From Rhizobiaceae bacterium (GTDB lineage: Bacteria; Pseudomonadota; Alphaproteobacteria; Rhizobiales; Rhizobiaceae), in the NCBI GenBank assembly GCA_019635695.1, contig JAHBYZ010000003.1, positions 64,001 through 128,000 on the forward strand: a DNA stretch of 64,000 nt, in the 5' to 3' direction. The notes below the pieces were generated by a model, which ran no database searches, was not told the origin of the DNA, and saw nothing but the letters and a program-made list of their open reading frames with translations. This document shows positions 35,776 to 44,485 of this stretch, one piece after another; within the stretch, counting starts at the first letter, position 1; each line of letters opens with the position of its first letter. Made by a program: the position numbers and the translations under genes.

Positions 35776-37857
35776 ATGACCAAAGCCCACCTCAAAGTTG
35801 CCGCCGACATAGGCGGGACGTTCACCGACATCGCCCTGTTCCTGCCGGACGGGCGTCTGGCCACTCGCAAGGTGCCTTCGACGCCGGCCGACTACAGCGC
35901 CGGCGTGGTGGAGGGCATGCGCAGCCTCGTGGCCGAACTCGGATTGCAGCCTTCCGACTTCGCCGAGATCCATCACGGCTGCACCGTGGCGACGAACGCC
36001 ATCCTCGAACAGAAGGGCGCGCGCACCGCGCTGCTGACGACGCGCGGTTTCCGCGACGTGCTCGAACTGCGGCGCATACGCGTGCCGCGGCTCTACGACC
36101 CGCTCTATGTGAAGCCGGCGCCGCTGGCCGCGCGCAACCATCGCTACGAGATCGGCGAGCGCATGGACGCCGACGGCCAGGTGCTGGTCGAGCTGGACGA
36201 AGGCGATGTGATGGACGCGGTCGCGGCCATCAAACGCGAAGGCATCGAGGCGGTCGCGGTCTGCTTCCTGCATTCCTACCGGAACCCCGCGCACGAGCGA
36301 AGGGTCGGCGAGATCCTGCGGCGCGAGCTGCCCGATCTCTTCGTCACGCTGTCCGTGGATGTCCTGCCGGAGATCAGGGAGTACGAGCGGACCAGCACGG
36401 CGGTCATCAACGCCTATGTCGGCCCGCCGGTGGCGACCTATATCGGCCGCCTGCGCGACGGTCTCGACCGTGCCGGCTTCTCCGGCCAGCTGATGGTGAT
36501 GCAGTCCAGCGGCGGCACGCTCGACGCGCAGGCAGTGATGGATTTCCCGGCACGCATCGTGGAGTGCGGACCGGCGGCGGGCGTCATCGGCGCGGCCCAC
36601 GAGGCGGCGCAGATCGGCACCGGCAACGTCATCACCTTCGACATGGGCGGCACCACGGCCAAGGCCTCGCTGATCGAGGACGGCCAGATAACCCGCACGG
36701 ACGAATACGAGGTAGGCGGCGGCATCTCGCTTTCGAGCCGCCTGCTGAAGGGCGGCGGCTATGCGTTGAAGCTGCCGGTCATCGACATCTCGGAAGTCGG
36801 CGCGGGGGGCGGCAGCATCATCCGAGTCGACAGCGCCGGCGCCGTGAAGGTCGGGCCGGACAGCGCGGGCGCGGTGCCCGGACCGGTGTGCTACGGAACC
36901 GGCGGCAGCCGGCCGACGGTGACGGACGCCAACATGGTGCTGGGCTACCTCAACCCCAACGCGCTCGCCGGCGGAACCGTGCCCGTCGACGCCGCGCTGG
37001 CGCAGGCGTCGCTGGTGCGCGACGTGGCGAGTCCTCTCGGCATGAGCATCGAGGAGGCCGCCTGGTCGGTTTACGTGGTCGCCGCGGCGAACATGGTGCG
37101 CGCGGTCAAGGCGGTGTCTACCTACCGGGGACGCAATCCGTCGGACTTCGTGCTGATGGCCTTCGGCGGCAATGGCGGGATTTTCGCCGCCGAGCTGATG
37201 CGCCAGCTGCAGATGAAGCGCGCGGTGGTGCCGGCCGCGGCTGGCGTGTTCAGCGCCGTCGGCCTGTGCGTGGGCGAGGTGCAGTTCAGCCAGTCGCGCT
37301 CCTTCCTGAAGAAGATCGCGCAGGTGGACTACCGGGAGCTGGACGCCGCACTCGCCGATCTGGAGCGGGGCGTACGCGGCAGGCTGGGAAGCCAGCACAG
37401 CAGGCTGACGCGCCGGCGCAGTGCCGCCATGCGCTATGTCGGCCAGGCCTTCGAGCTGGGCGTGCCGCTTCCCGACAGGGCGATGGACGCCACCGCACTG
37501 GCCGAGGTCTGCGAGCTGTTCGAGGCGGAACACGAACGGACCTACGGGCTTCGGCTCGACGGCTTCGCGACGGAGATCGTCTCGCTCGACGTCTCCGTTT
37601 CGATCGAGGGCAGCCCGCTGCAGCAGCCCGCGCCCGCGCATGCGCAGGCGTCGAAGGTCGCGGAACGCCGCGCCTATTTCGGCCCCGACGCCGGCTGGCT
37701 CGCGACGCCCGTCGTCGAGCGAAGCCAACTCGCCCGCGGCGGCATGACTGGTCCGCTGATCGTCGAGGAATATGAGGGCACGACCGTCGTGCCGCCGGGC
37801 GCCCTTGCCAGCCTCGACGGGCGCGGCAACATCATCATCGACATGGAAGCCGCGTGA
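35776..37857 (+). CDS. hyuA: Hydantoinase A/oxoprolinase family protein, pair 2
   Basis: ATP-binding subunit of 693 aa. Motifs: AADIGGTFTDIAL (8-20), GCTVATNAILEQKGARTALL, GFRDVLELRRIRVPRLYDP, DMGGTTAKASLIEDG and AFGGNGGIFAAELM. These match HyuA of pair 1 block for block, so pairs 1 and 2 look like paralogues with similar substrates. Its stop overlaps the hyuB GTG start (GTGA). It sits 18 bases after dctM, which ties the transporter to this enzyme. Confidence 0.92.
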   Translation: MTKAHLKVAADIGGTFTDIALFLPDGRLATRKVPSTPADYSAGVVEGMRSLVAELGLQPSDFAEIHHGCTVATNAILEQKGARTALLTTRGFRDVLELRRIRVPRLYDPLYVKPAPLAARNHRYEIGERMDADGQVLVELDEGDVMDAVAAIKREGIEAVAVCFLHSYRNPAHERRVGEILRRELPDLFVTLSVDVLPEIREYERTSTAVINAYVGPPVATYIGRLRDGLDRAGFSGQLMVMQSSGGTLDAQAVMDFPARIVECGPAAGVIGAAHEAAQIGTGNVITFDMGGTTAKASLIEDGQITRTDEYEVGGGISLSSRLLKGGGYALKLPVIDISEVGAGGGSIIRVDSAGAVKVGPDSAGAVPGPVCYGTGGSRPTVTDANMVLGYLNPNALAGGTVPVDAALAQASLVRDVASPLGMSIEEAAWSVYVVAAANMVRAVKAVSTYRGRNPSDFVLMAFGGNGGIFAAELMRQLQMKRAVVPAAAGVFSAVGLCVGEVQFSQSRSFLKKIAQVDYRELDAALADLERGVRGRLGSQHSRLTRRRSAAMRYVGQAFELGVPLPDRAMDATALAEVCELFEAEHERTYGLRLDGFATEIVSLDVSVSIEGSPLQQPAPAHAQASKVAERRAYFGPDAGWLATPVVERSQLARGGMTGPLIVEEYEGTTVVPPGALASLDGRGNIIIDMEAA

Positions 37858-39614
37858 ACGCCATGAGCACCGACAACACCATCTCGCCCTTCATGCTGGA
37901 AGTGATGAAGAGCGCGTTCGAAACCGTCGCCGACGAACTGGCGATCATCATCATGCGCACCGCCTGCTCCAGCATCGTGCGCGACGCGATCGACTATTCG
38001 ACGGCGATCTGCGACCGCAATGGACTGACGCTCGCGCAGGGCGCAACGACGCCGCTGCACCTCGGCAGTTTTCACGATGCGATGAGCAATCTGATCGCCA
38101 GGGAGGCCGGCAACATCCGCGAAGGCGACGTGTTCGTCTTCAACGATCCTTATCTGGCAGGAGGCCAGCACCTGCCGGACATCTACGTGATCAAGCCGAT
38201 CTTCATCGACGGGGAGATCGAAGGGTGGTCGACCACGGTCGCCCACCAGAACGATGTTGGCGGCATCGTGCCGGGCAGCAATTCGATCGGATCGACAGAG
38301 ATATTCCAGGAAGGGTTGCGCCTGCCGATCCTGAAGCTCTTCGACGCCGGAGTGAGCAACGTCTCAGTCTGGAAGATCATCGCGGCGAACGTGCGCGTGC
38401 CAGACATCGTGACGGGAGACATCAAGGCGCAGGTCGCGGCTTGCCACGTCGGCGAGCGCGAGTTCCGCAAGCTCTTCGCCCGTCTCGGCGCCGAGAAGTT
38501 TCGCCAGTGCTGTGACGCCATCCACGACTATGCCGAGCGGCTGACCCGCTCGGAGATCGCCCGCGTTCCCGACGGGGTCTACCGCTTCCGCAACCACATC
38601 GACGGCATCGGCACCGATCCGCAGCCTATACCGTTCTGCGTGAGCCTGGCGGTATCCGGCGACGAGGTCGAGGTCGACTGGACCGGAACCTCGCCCGAGG
38701 TGCGCGCCGGCATCAACGCTCCGGTGCCGTTTACGCGGGCGGCGGTCTATGCGGCGATCCGCTCGGTGCTGTCGCAGGACATCCCCAACGCGCAGGGCTT
38801 CACAAGGCCGATCCGCGTGATCGCGCCGGAGGGTACGATCGTCAATCCGCGCTCGCCGGCCGCGTGCGGCGCGCGCGGCATCACCGGCTTCCGCATGATT
38901 GACTGCCTGATGGGGGCGCTGGCGCAGGCGGTTCCCGACAAGGTCGGCGCGGACGGCAGCGGCGGCGCGACGATTCCGGCGATCGGCGGAATCCACAATG
39001 GCGCGCCTTACGTCTTCGTCGAGACGATGATGGGCGCGAATGGCGGCACCGCCGGCAGCGACGGGCAGGACGGCGTCGCCCATGTCGGCGCCAACCAGTC
39101 CAACATCCCCGTCGAAGTGATCGAGACGGGCTATCCGCTGCGCATCGAACGCTACGGCTATGTGGCGGACACGGGCGGGCCCGGTCGAAACAGGGGCGGG
39201 CTCGCCATCGAGCGCGTGTTCCGGTTCCTCGGCGACGAGGCGCTGCTGACGATCCGCTCCGACAAGCGGCGGTTCCGGCCGTTCGGCCTGTTCGGCGGCG
39301 GCGAGGGGAGCGGATCGCTGAACGTCATCAATCCGGACACGGTGGACGAGACGCTGCTGCCGGTGCTACTCACCCAGCCGTACCGGCTGAAACGCGGGGA
39401 CGTGTACAAGCACGTTCTCGCCAGCGGCGGCGGCTATGGCGACCCGCTGGAGCGCGACCCGGAGGCCGTGCTGGCGGATGTCGTCCTCGAACGCGTTTCG
39501 GTCGAAGCGGCCTTGCGCGACTTCGGCGTCGTGATCGTGAGCCGGGATAGCCGGCCGGCCGTCGACCCCGCGGCCACGGCGGCCGCGCGCAGCCGTGCCG
39601 AGGCGGCGGCATGA
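37854..39614 (+). CDS. hyuB: Hydantoinase B/oxoprolinase family protein, pair 2
   Basis: HyuB subunit, 586 aa. Family blocks: SPFMLEVMKSAFETVADEL, FNDPYLAGGQHLPDIYVIKP, STTVAHQNDVGGIVPGSNS, DWTGTSPEVRAGINAPVPF, VGADGSGGATIPA and ASGGGYGDPLERDP. It starts at GTG 37854 in a 4-base overlap with hyuA, or at ATG 37863. Its stop overlaps the next gene's ATG (ATGA). With HyuA it should hydrolyse a cyclic amide (hydantoin or lactam) at the cost of ATP. Confidence 0.92.
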   Translation: MNAMSTDNTISPFMLEVMKSAFETVADELAIIIMRTACSSIVRDAIDYSTAICDRNGLTLAQGATTPLHLGSFHDAMSNLIAREAGNIREGDVFVFNDPYLAGGQHLPDIYVIKPIFIDGEIEGWSTTVAHQNDVGGIVPGSNSIGSTEIFQEGLRLPILKLFDAGVSNVSVWKIIAANVRVPDIVTGDIKAQVAACHVGEREFRKLFARLGAEKFRQCCDAIHDYAERLTRSEIARVPDGVYRFRNHIDGIGTDPQPIPFCVSLAVSGDEVEVDWTGTSPEVRAGINAPVPFTRAAVYAAIRSVLSQDIPNAQGFTRPIRVIAPEGTIVNPRSPAACGARGITGFRMIDCLMGALAQAVPDKVGADGSGGATIPAIGGIHNGAPYVFVETMMGANGGTAGSDGQDGVAHVGANQSNIPVEVIETGYPLRIERYGYVADTGGPGRNRGGLAIERVFRFLGDEALLTIRSDKRRFRPFGLFGGGEGSGSLNVINPDTVDETLLPVLLTQPYRLKRGDVYKHVLASGGGYGDPLERDPEAVLADVVLERVSVEAALRDFGVVIVSRDSRPAVDPAATAAARSRAEAAA

Positions 39615-41182
39615 CGCGGCCGATACTCATCAGGGGCGGAGAAATCCACGACGGACAGGGCGGCGAGCCTGTCGTCGGCGATGTCCTCGTCGTCGGTGGG
39701 ACCGTGCGCTCGGTCGGGGAACGGGGTCCCGTGCAGGACGCGACCGTCATCGATGCCGCCGGCTGCATCGTCGCGCCGGGCTTCATCGATGTTCACAGTC
39801 ACTCCGACTACACGCTGCTCGTCGACCCAAGAGCCGTCAGCTCCGTGCTGCAGGGCGTAACGACCGAGATCGTCGGCAATTGCGGCCACGGCTGCTCGCC
39901 TTTCCTGAACCGCAAGCTCGGGCCGATAGCCGTCTACGGCCCCGTCGGCGAGCACGAGACGCCGCCCGCCAGCATGGGCGGCTATTTCGAGGCGCTGGTC
40001 GGCCGCCGACCGGCGGTCAACGTGCTCTCCCTCGTGCCGAACGGCCAGCTGCGGCTGGCCTGCGTCGGGCTGGATGCAAGATCGGCGCGACCGCTGGAGG
40101 TCAGCGAAATGACCCGACATCTGGAGGAGGCGCTGGAGGCTGGCGCTATCGGGCTCTCCACGGGTCTTGAATACGCGCAGGAGGCCGGCGCCACGGAAGA
40201 CGAGGTCGTGGCGCTCGCGAAGATTGCCGGCCGGCGCGGCGGCATCTACGCGACCCACACGCGCGACCGCGACGAGAACGCGCTCGAAGCGGTGGCGGAG
40301 GCGATCAGGATCGCCGAGCGCGCGGAGCTTCCGCTGCAGATTTCGCACATCACGCCGCGCAGCGGCATGGCGGTGATCGACGCCTGCATCGACGCTGCAC
40401 TCGACGCGAGAGGACGGGGCAATCCGGTCGAGTTCGACATGCATACGCGGACCTTCGGGTTCACCCACCTCAAGAACCTCGTGCCCGCCGCGGCGCTGGA
40501 AGGAGGTGCAGCCGAAATCCGGAAGCGGCTCGCCGACGCTTCGACGCGCGCCGAGCTCAAGAAGCACAGGAATCTGATCACGCGCTGCGGCTGGGAAAAG
40601 GTGGCGCTGGCCCGTTCGCGCAGCCATGCGGAATTCTCCGGCATGACGTTCACCGAGATCGGCGCGGCGCTCGGCCGCCCGCCTCACGACGCGGCGCTGG
40701 ATATTCTGGCCGCCGACGCCGATGCGCTGCAATATCCCATGGTGATCCTCAAGACCTACACGGAAGAGCAGCTGATCCGAACCTACCTCGCCGACCGCTG
40801 CATGGTGGGATCGGACGCCACCGCGCTGGCGCCGGACGGGCCGCTGGCCGACGAGATTTTCTACGGCGCCTACAGCTGGGCGTCGTGGTTCTGGCGGCGC
40901 GTGGTGCGCGAGACCGGCGCGATGAGCCGCAAGGAAGCCATCCACAGGCTCACCGGCCTTCCCGCCACGGTGTTCGGGCTGACGGGCCGCGGCCACCTGG
41001 CTCCGGGCATGGCCGCCGACATCGTGGTGTTCGACCCCGAGACCTTCACGGAGCACGCGACCTTCGCCGAGCCCAACCGCACGGCGACGGGTCTAAAACA
41101 TCTGTTCGTCAACGGGGTTCACACTGTAAATGACGGGCTGATCACTTCGCAGCGTGGGGGCGCGGTGCTGCGCCGGGGCTGA
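39611..41182 (+). CDS. N-acyl-D-amino-acid deacylase (D-aminoacylase family)
   Basis: Zinc amidohydrolase of 523 aa. Metal site residues are visible: His62 and His64 in PGFIDVHSHSD, Cys91 in GVTTEIVGNCGHGCSP (the metal-binding cysteine of D-aminoacylase), a histidine in YATHTRDRDENALEAV and one in QISHITP, then MVGSDATALAPDG with the catalytic Asp. Product: a free D-amino acid plus carboxylate. Unlike the homologue at 20680, the NCG motif is intact. It is coupled by ATGA to hyuB and by TGATG to the GlxA-type regulator. Together with HyuAB it suggests stepwise ring opening and deacylation of D-amino-acid derivatives. Confidence 0.9.
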   Translation: MTRPILIRGGEIHDGQGGEPVVGDVLVVGGTVRSVGERGPVQDATVIDAAGCIVAPGFIDVHSHSDYTLLVDPRAVSSVLQGVTTEIVGNCGHGCSPFLNRKLGPIAVYGPVGEHETPPASMGGYFEALVGRRPAVNVLSLVPNGQLRLACVGLDARSARPLEVSEMTRHLEEALEAGAIGLSTGLEYAQEAGATEDEVVALAKIAGRRGGIYATHTRDRDENALEAVAEAIRIAERAELPLQISHITPRSGMAVIDACIDAALDARGRGNPVEFDMHTRTFGFTHLKNLVPAAALEGGAAEIRKRLADASTRAELKKHRNLITRCGWEKVALARSRSHAEFSGMTFTEIGAALGRPPHDAALDILAADADALQYPMVILKTYTEEQLIRTYLADRCMVGSDATALAPDGPLADEIFYGAYSWASWFWRRVVRETGAMSRKEAIHRLTGLPATVFGLTGRGHLAPGMAADIVVFDPETFTEHATFAEPNRTATGLKHLFVNGVHTVNDGLITSQRGGAVLRRG

Positions 41183-42192
41183 TGACGAAAGTTCCAGTGC
41201 GGGCGACGCCGCGACCGTCGGAGGACCGGCGTCTGCGGATCGGCTTCATCCTCGGCCGGTCCTTCACGCTTTCGCCTTTCGCGCTGTTCGTCGACGTGCT
41301 GAGGCTGGCGAGCGACGAGGCCGACAGATCGGGGAGGGTTTTCGCCGACTGGCAGGTGCTGGCGAGTTCCCCGCAACTGATAACCGCAAGCTGCGGGGTG
41401 CAGGTCGCGCCGACCTGCGGCCTCGTCGATCCGGCCGGCTTCGATTTCCTCGTCGTCGTCGGCGGACGCCTCGAGACGACGAACCCGATCGACAACGAGA
41501 CCATAGGCTACCTGCGGAAGGCGGCATCGCGGGGCGTATGCCTCATCGGGCTGTGCACTGGTACGTTCATTCTCGCCGAATGCGGGCTGATGCGGGACCA
41601 CACCAGCTGCGTGAGCTGGCTACACCTTCAGCAGTTTCGGGAGCGCTTTCCAGATCACGACGCAACGGCGATGCGGCTCTACAGTCTCGACGGCGAACGC
41701 GGGTCGTGTGCCGGCGGAAGCAGCGCCGCGGACATGGCCGCGTCGATCGTGCGACGCCAGGTCGGCATCAATGCCGAAAAAAACGCGCTGGAAGTCCTGC
41801 AGATCGACGGCGCCCGTCCCGGCGAGCACGTGCAGCCGCGCAAGATCGTGCCCGCGGCGGGCGGCGACGCACGGCTGAGAGCGGTGCTGATCGCGATGGA
41901 GAACAACATCGAGCGGCCGTTGAGCATAGAACTGCTGGCCGCATCGGTGGGCCTGTCGCGGCGCCAGCTCGAACGGCTGTTCATGGCCAGGATTCAGGAA
42001 GCGCCGGCGCGCCTGTACAAGCAGCTGCGGCTGGAGCGCGCCAGACAGCGGCTGGCGCAGAGCAACGCGCCGGTGATCGAGATCGCGCTCGACACGGGCT
42101 TCGAGAGCGCATCGAATTTCTCCCGCGCGTTCCGCAGCGCGTTCGGTGCGGCGCCGAGCGCGTTCAGGAACGCGACACCGGAAACCCTTTGA
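41182..42192 (+). CDS. GlxA family transcriptional regulator (DJ-1/PfpI plus AraC HTH)
   Basis: A 336-aa regulator. Residues 20-190 form a class-I-glutaminase-like DJ-1/PfpI domain with [15 protein letters not shown] (nucleophile-elbow position) and residues 225-325 a two-motif AraC DNA-binding domain ([21 protein letters not shown], then [20 protein letters not shown]). Members often control amino-acid derivative catabolism, for example arginine, choline or carnitine genes. As the last gene of the dctPQM-hyuAB-deacylase operon, it may regulate that operon with the divergent LysR protein. Confidence 0.9.
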   Translation: MTKVPVRATPRPSEDRRLRIGFILGRSFTLSPFALFVDVLRLASDEADRSGRVFADWQVLASSPQLITASCGVQVAPTCGLVDPAGFDFLVVVGGRLETTNPIDNETIGYLRKAASRGVCLIGLCTGTFILAECGLMRDHTSCVSWLHLQQFRERFPDHDATAMRLYSLDGERGSCAGGSSAADMAASIVRRQVGINAEKNALEVLQIDGARPGEHVQPRKIVPAAGGDARLRAVLIAMENNIERPLSIELLAASVGLSRRQLERLFMARIQEAPARLYKQLRLERARQRLAQSNAPVIEIALDTGFESASNFSRAFRSAFGAAPSAFRNATPETL

Positions 42193-42374
42193 CGCGGGCG
42201 TATGCCGCCGCCGCCACCAGACTTCGTCGCGGTCGCTTCGCAGCGTCTGCCATCCCTGCAAAAATGGGGGTGGCTTTGCGGCGCTCCGCGACGGAGATTT
42301 GAGTGGCCGGGCGTGGCGGGCTGTTTCCTCGTCCATACGAACAGTTTTGCCGGAGAGGCCTTGCACATCGTAGT

Positions 42375-42386
42375 ATTGTATACGAT
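42375..42386. promoter_or_regulatory. GTATAC-type operator, site 4 (ATTGTATACGAT)
   Basis: The best-conserved copy, 42 bases before the likely start of the Dpp-type ATPase gene. The flank TTGCACATCGTAGT just upstream repeats the flank of site 3. The position is right for control of the ATPase/deacylase unit. Confidence 0.65.
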
Positions 42387-42427
42387 GATTGGACTGGATT
42401 AGGATTGAGGGTGAACCACGCGGACAC

Positions 42428-43432
42428 ATGCAGCCTGTTGACCAGCCCACTGCCGGCGTTCCCCTGCTCGAAGTCGAAAACCTCAAGGTCGCCTTCGGCA
42501 AGACAACCATTGTCAATGGGGTGAGCTTCACTCTGGCGCCGGGCGAGACGCTCGGCATTGTCGGCGAGTCGGGCAGCGGCAAGTCGATGACGGCGCTGGC
42601 GCTCATGCGCCTGCTGCCCGCCAATGGCAGGCTGACGGCGGACCGGCTGCGGCTGCTCGGCGAGGACATCGCGTCGGCCAGCGAGTCCAGGCTGGAGGCG
42701 CTGCGCGGCTCGGCGATGGGCATGATCTTCCAAGAGCCGATGACCGCGCTCAATCCTGTGCTGACCATCGGCGACCAGCTCATGGAGACGGTGCGCCGCC
42801 ACATGCATGTGGGCCGGCGCGAGGCACGCGACCGCGCCATCGAGGCACTGCGCCGCGTCGGGATTCCCTCGCCCGAAGCCCGGGTCGACGATTTCCCGCA
42901 CCGCCTGTCTGGCGGCATGCGCCAGCGCGTGATGATCGCGATGGCCCTGATCTGCCGGCCCAAGCTGCTGATCGCCGACGAGCCGACCACCGCGCTCGAC
43001 GTCACCATCCAGGCGCAGATCCTCGACCTGATGCTCGGCCTGCAGGACGAGTACAAAATGGGCATCATCTTCATCAGCCACGATCTGCGTGTCGTCTCGG
43101 CATTCACCGACCGCGTGCAGATCATGTATCTCGGCGGCGTCATGGAGGACGGCCGCGCCGGCGCGGTGTTCGATGGCCCGCGCCACCCCTACACCGAGGC
43201 GCTGCTCGCCTCGATCCCGCCGGTCGACCGCGACGAGGACCGCCTGCAGGCGATCGAGGGCACCGTGCCGCCGGCCTTCGCCGTGCCGCCCGGCTGCCCG
43301 TTCGAGCCGCGCTGCACCTATGCCCAGCCGCCCTGCTCGACGGCGCGGCCGCCGCTGGTCGATCTCGGCGCCGCCCATCGCGCCGCCTGCATCCGCAACA
43401 CCGGCTACGAATTCCGGCAGGTGGTGTCGTGA
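42428..43432 (+). CDS. Peptide-type ABC transporter ATP-binding protein, DppD-like
   Basis: ATPase (334 aa) of a Dpp/Opp importer. Walker A is GESGSGKS, the Q-loop is [11 protein letters not shown], the signature is LSGGMRQR and Walker [13 protein letters not shown]; the C-terminal oligopeptide domain ends with the cysteine-bearing [17 protein letters not shown] 42428 is preferred to the ATG at 42389, which lies just 2 bases past operator site 4. No good ribosome site precedes either, so the start is uncertain. No receptor or permease gene is nearby; the orphan receptor/permeases at 17135-20638 are the obvious partners. It overlaps the next ATPase gene by GTGA. Confidence 0.9.
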   Translation: MQPVDQPTAGVPLLEVENLKVAFGKTTIVNGVSFTLAPGETLGIVGESGSGKSMTALALMRLLPANGRLTADRLRLLGEDIASASESRLEALRGSAMGMIFQEPMTALNPVLTIGDQLMETVRRHMHVGRREARDRAIEALRRVGIPSPEARVDDFPHRLSGGMRQRVMIAMALICRPKLLIADEPTTALDVTIQAQILDLMLGLQDEYKMGIIFISHDLRVVSAFTDRVQIMYLGGVMEDGRAGAVFDGPRHPYTEALLASIPPVDRDEDRLQAIEGTVPPAFAVPPGCPFEPRCTYAQPPCSTARPPLVDLGAAHRAACIRNTGYEFRQVVS

Positions 43433-44439
43433 GCGCCGCGCTCGAATCCGCGGCCGGGCCGCTGCTGTCCGTGCGCAACCTGCGCAAGGAATTCGTGCTG
43501 TCGGCGAAGGGTCTGTTCTCCGAGCGGCGCACCCTTCGCGCCGTCGACGACGTCTCCTTCGACATCGGCCGCGGCGAGACGCTGGGGCTGGTTGGCGAAA
43601 GCGGCTGCGGCAAGACCACGACCGGGCGGCTGGTGCTGCGCCTGATCGAGCCGACCGGCGGCAAGGTCGAGTTCCGCGGCGGCGACGTGCTGGGCAAGAC
43701 GCCGGCCGAGATGCGGGCGCTGCGACAGCAGATGCAGATCATCTTCCAGGACCCGTTCGGCGCGCTCAACCCGCGCATGACGGCCGGCGAACTCATCATC
43801 GAGCCGATGGTGATCCACGGCGTCGGCGACCGCGTCTCTCAGGAGCGCCGGCTGCGCAAGCTGCTCGACCTCGTCGGGCTGGCCACGCACCACGCCAGCC
43901 GGTTTCCGCACGAGTTTTCCGGCGGCCAGCGCCAGCGCCTGTGCATTGCGCGTGCGCTGTCACTCGAACCTGCCTTTGTCGTCTGCGACGAGGCGGTGTC
44001 GGCGCTCGACGTGTCGGTGCAGGCGCAGATCCTCAATTTGCTGCAGGATCTGAAGCGCGAGCTCGGCCTCACCTACCTGTTCATCTCGCACGACCTCGGC
44101 GTGGTGAGGCATATCTCCGAGCGTGTCGCGGTCATGTATCTAGGCCAGATCGTCGAGATGGGACCGAAACTCGCGATCTTCGAGCAGCCGAGCCATCCCT
44201 ACACGCAGGCGCTGCTCAACTCGGTGCCCTCGGCAAAGAAGGGCCGCGGCTCGTTCTTCACGGTCAAGGGCGACGTGCCGAGCGCGGCCAAGCCGCCGAG
44301 CGGCTGCCGCTTCCACACGCGCTGCCCGATCGCCAAGCCGGTCTGCAGCGAGAAGGCGCCGCCGCCGGTGACGCTGTCGTCCGGCCACACCGCCGCCTGC
44401 CACTTCGCGGCGCCGTGGAACGCGATGCAGCCAGCCTGA
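43429..44439 (+). CDS. Peptide-type ABC transporter ATP-binding protein, DppF-like
   Basis: Second ATPase (336 aa). It has Walker A GESGCGKTT, FQDPFGALNPRM (Q-loop), FSGGQRQRL (signature), VVCDEAVSALDVSVQAQ (Walker B) and the switch histidine in FISHDLGVVRH. The C-terminal oligopeptide-specificity domain has CRFHTRCPIAKPVC. Start GTG 43429. Heterodimeric DppD/DppF ATPases normally lie right after dppC; here they are about 22 kb away but behind the same operator type. Confidence 0.92.
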   Translation: MSAALESAAGPLLSVRNLRKEFVLSAKGLFSERRTLRAVDDVSFDIGRGETLGLVGESGCGKTTTGRLVLRLIEPTGGKVEFRGGDVLGKTPAEMRALRQQMQIIFQDPFGALNPRMTAGELIIEPMVIHGVGDRVSQERRLRKLLDLVGLATHHASRFPHEFSGGQRQRLCIARALSLEPAFVVCDEAVSALDVSVQAQILNLLQDLKRELGLTYLFISHDLGVVRHISERVAVMYLGQIVEMGPKLAIFEQPSHPYTQALLNSVPSAKKGRGSFFTVKGDVPSAAKPPSGCRFHTRCPIAKPVCSEKAPPPVTLSSGHTAACHFAAPWNAMQPA

Positions 44440-44485
44440 CCGGCAGCGCGCCGGCCGCCGAAGACCAGCCTCAAGAGGAACGGGA

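Noticed and set aside
34234..37728. Very long minus-strand open frame (over 1100 codons) opposite dctM and hyuA
   Set aside because: It is rich in Arg, His, Asp and Gly with no recognisable domain and lies opposite strongly conserved genes. Long antisense frames are expected in this GC-rich DNA.
42389..42427. ATG 42389 as start of the DppD-like gene
   Set aside because: It begins 2 bases past the operator and adds 13 residues ([13 protein letters not shown]) without similarity to the family. Transcription would hardly include it.
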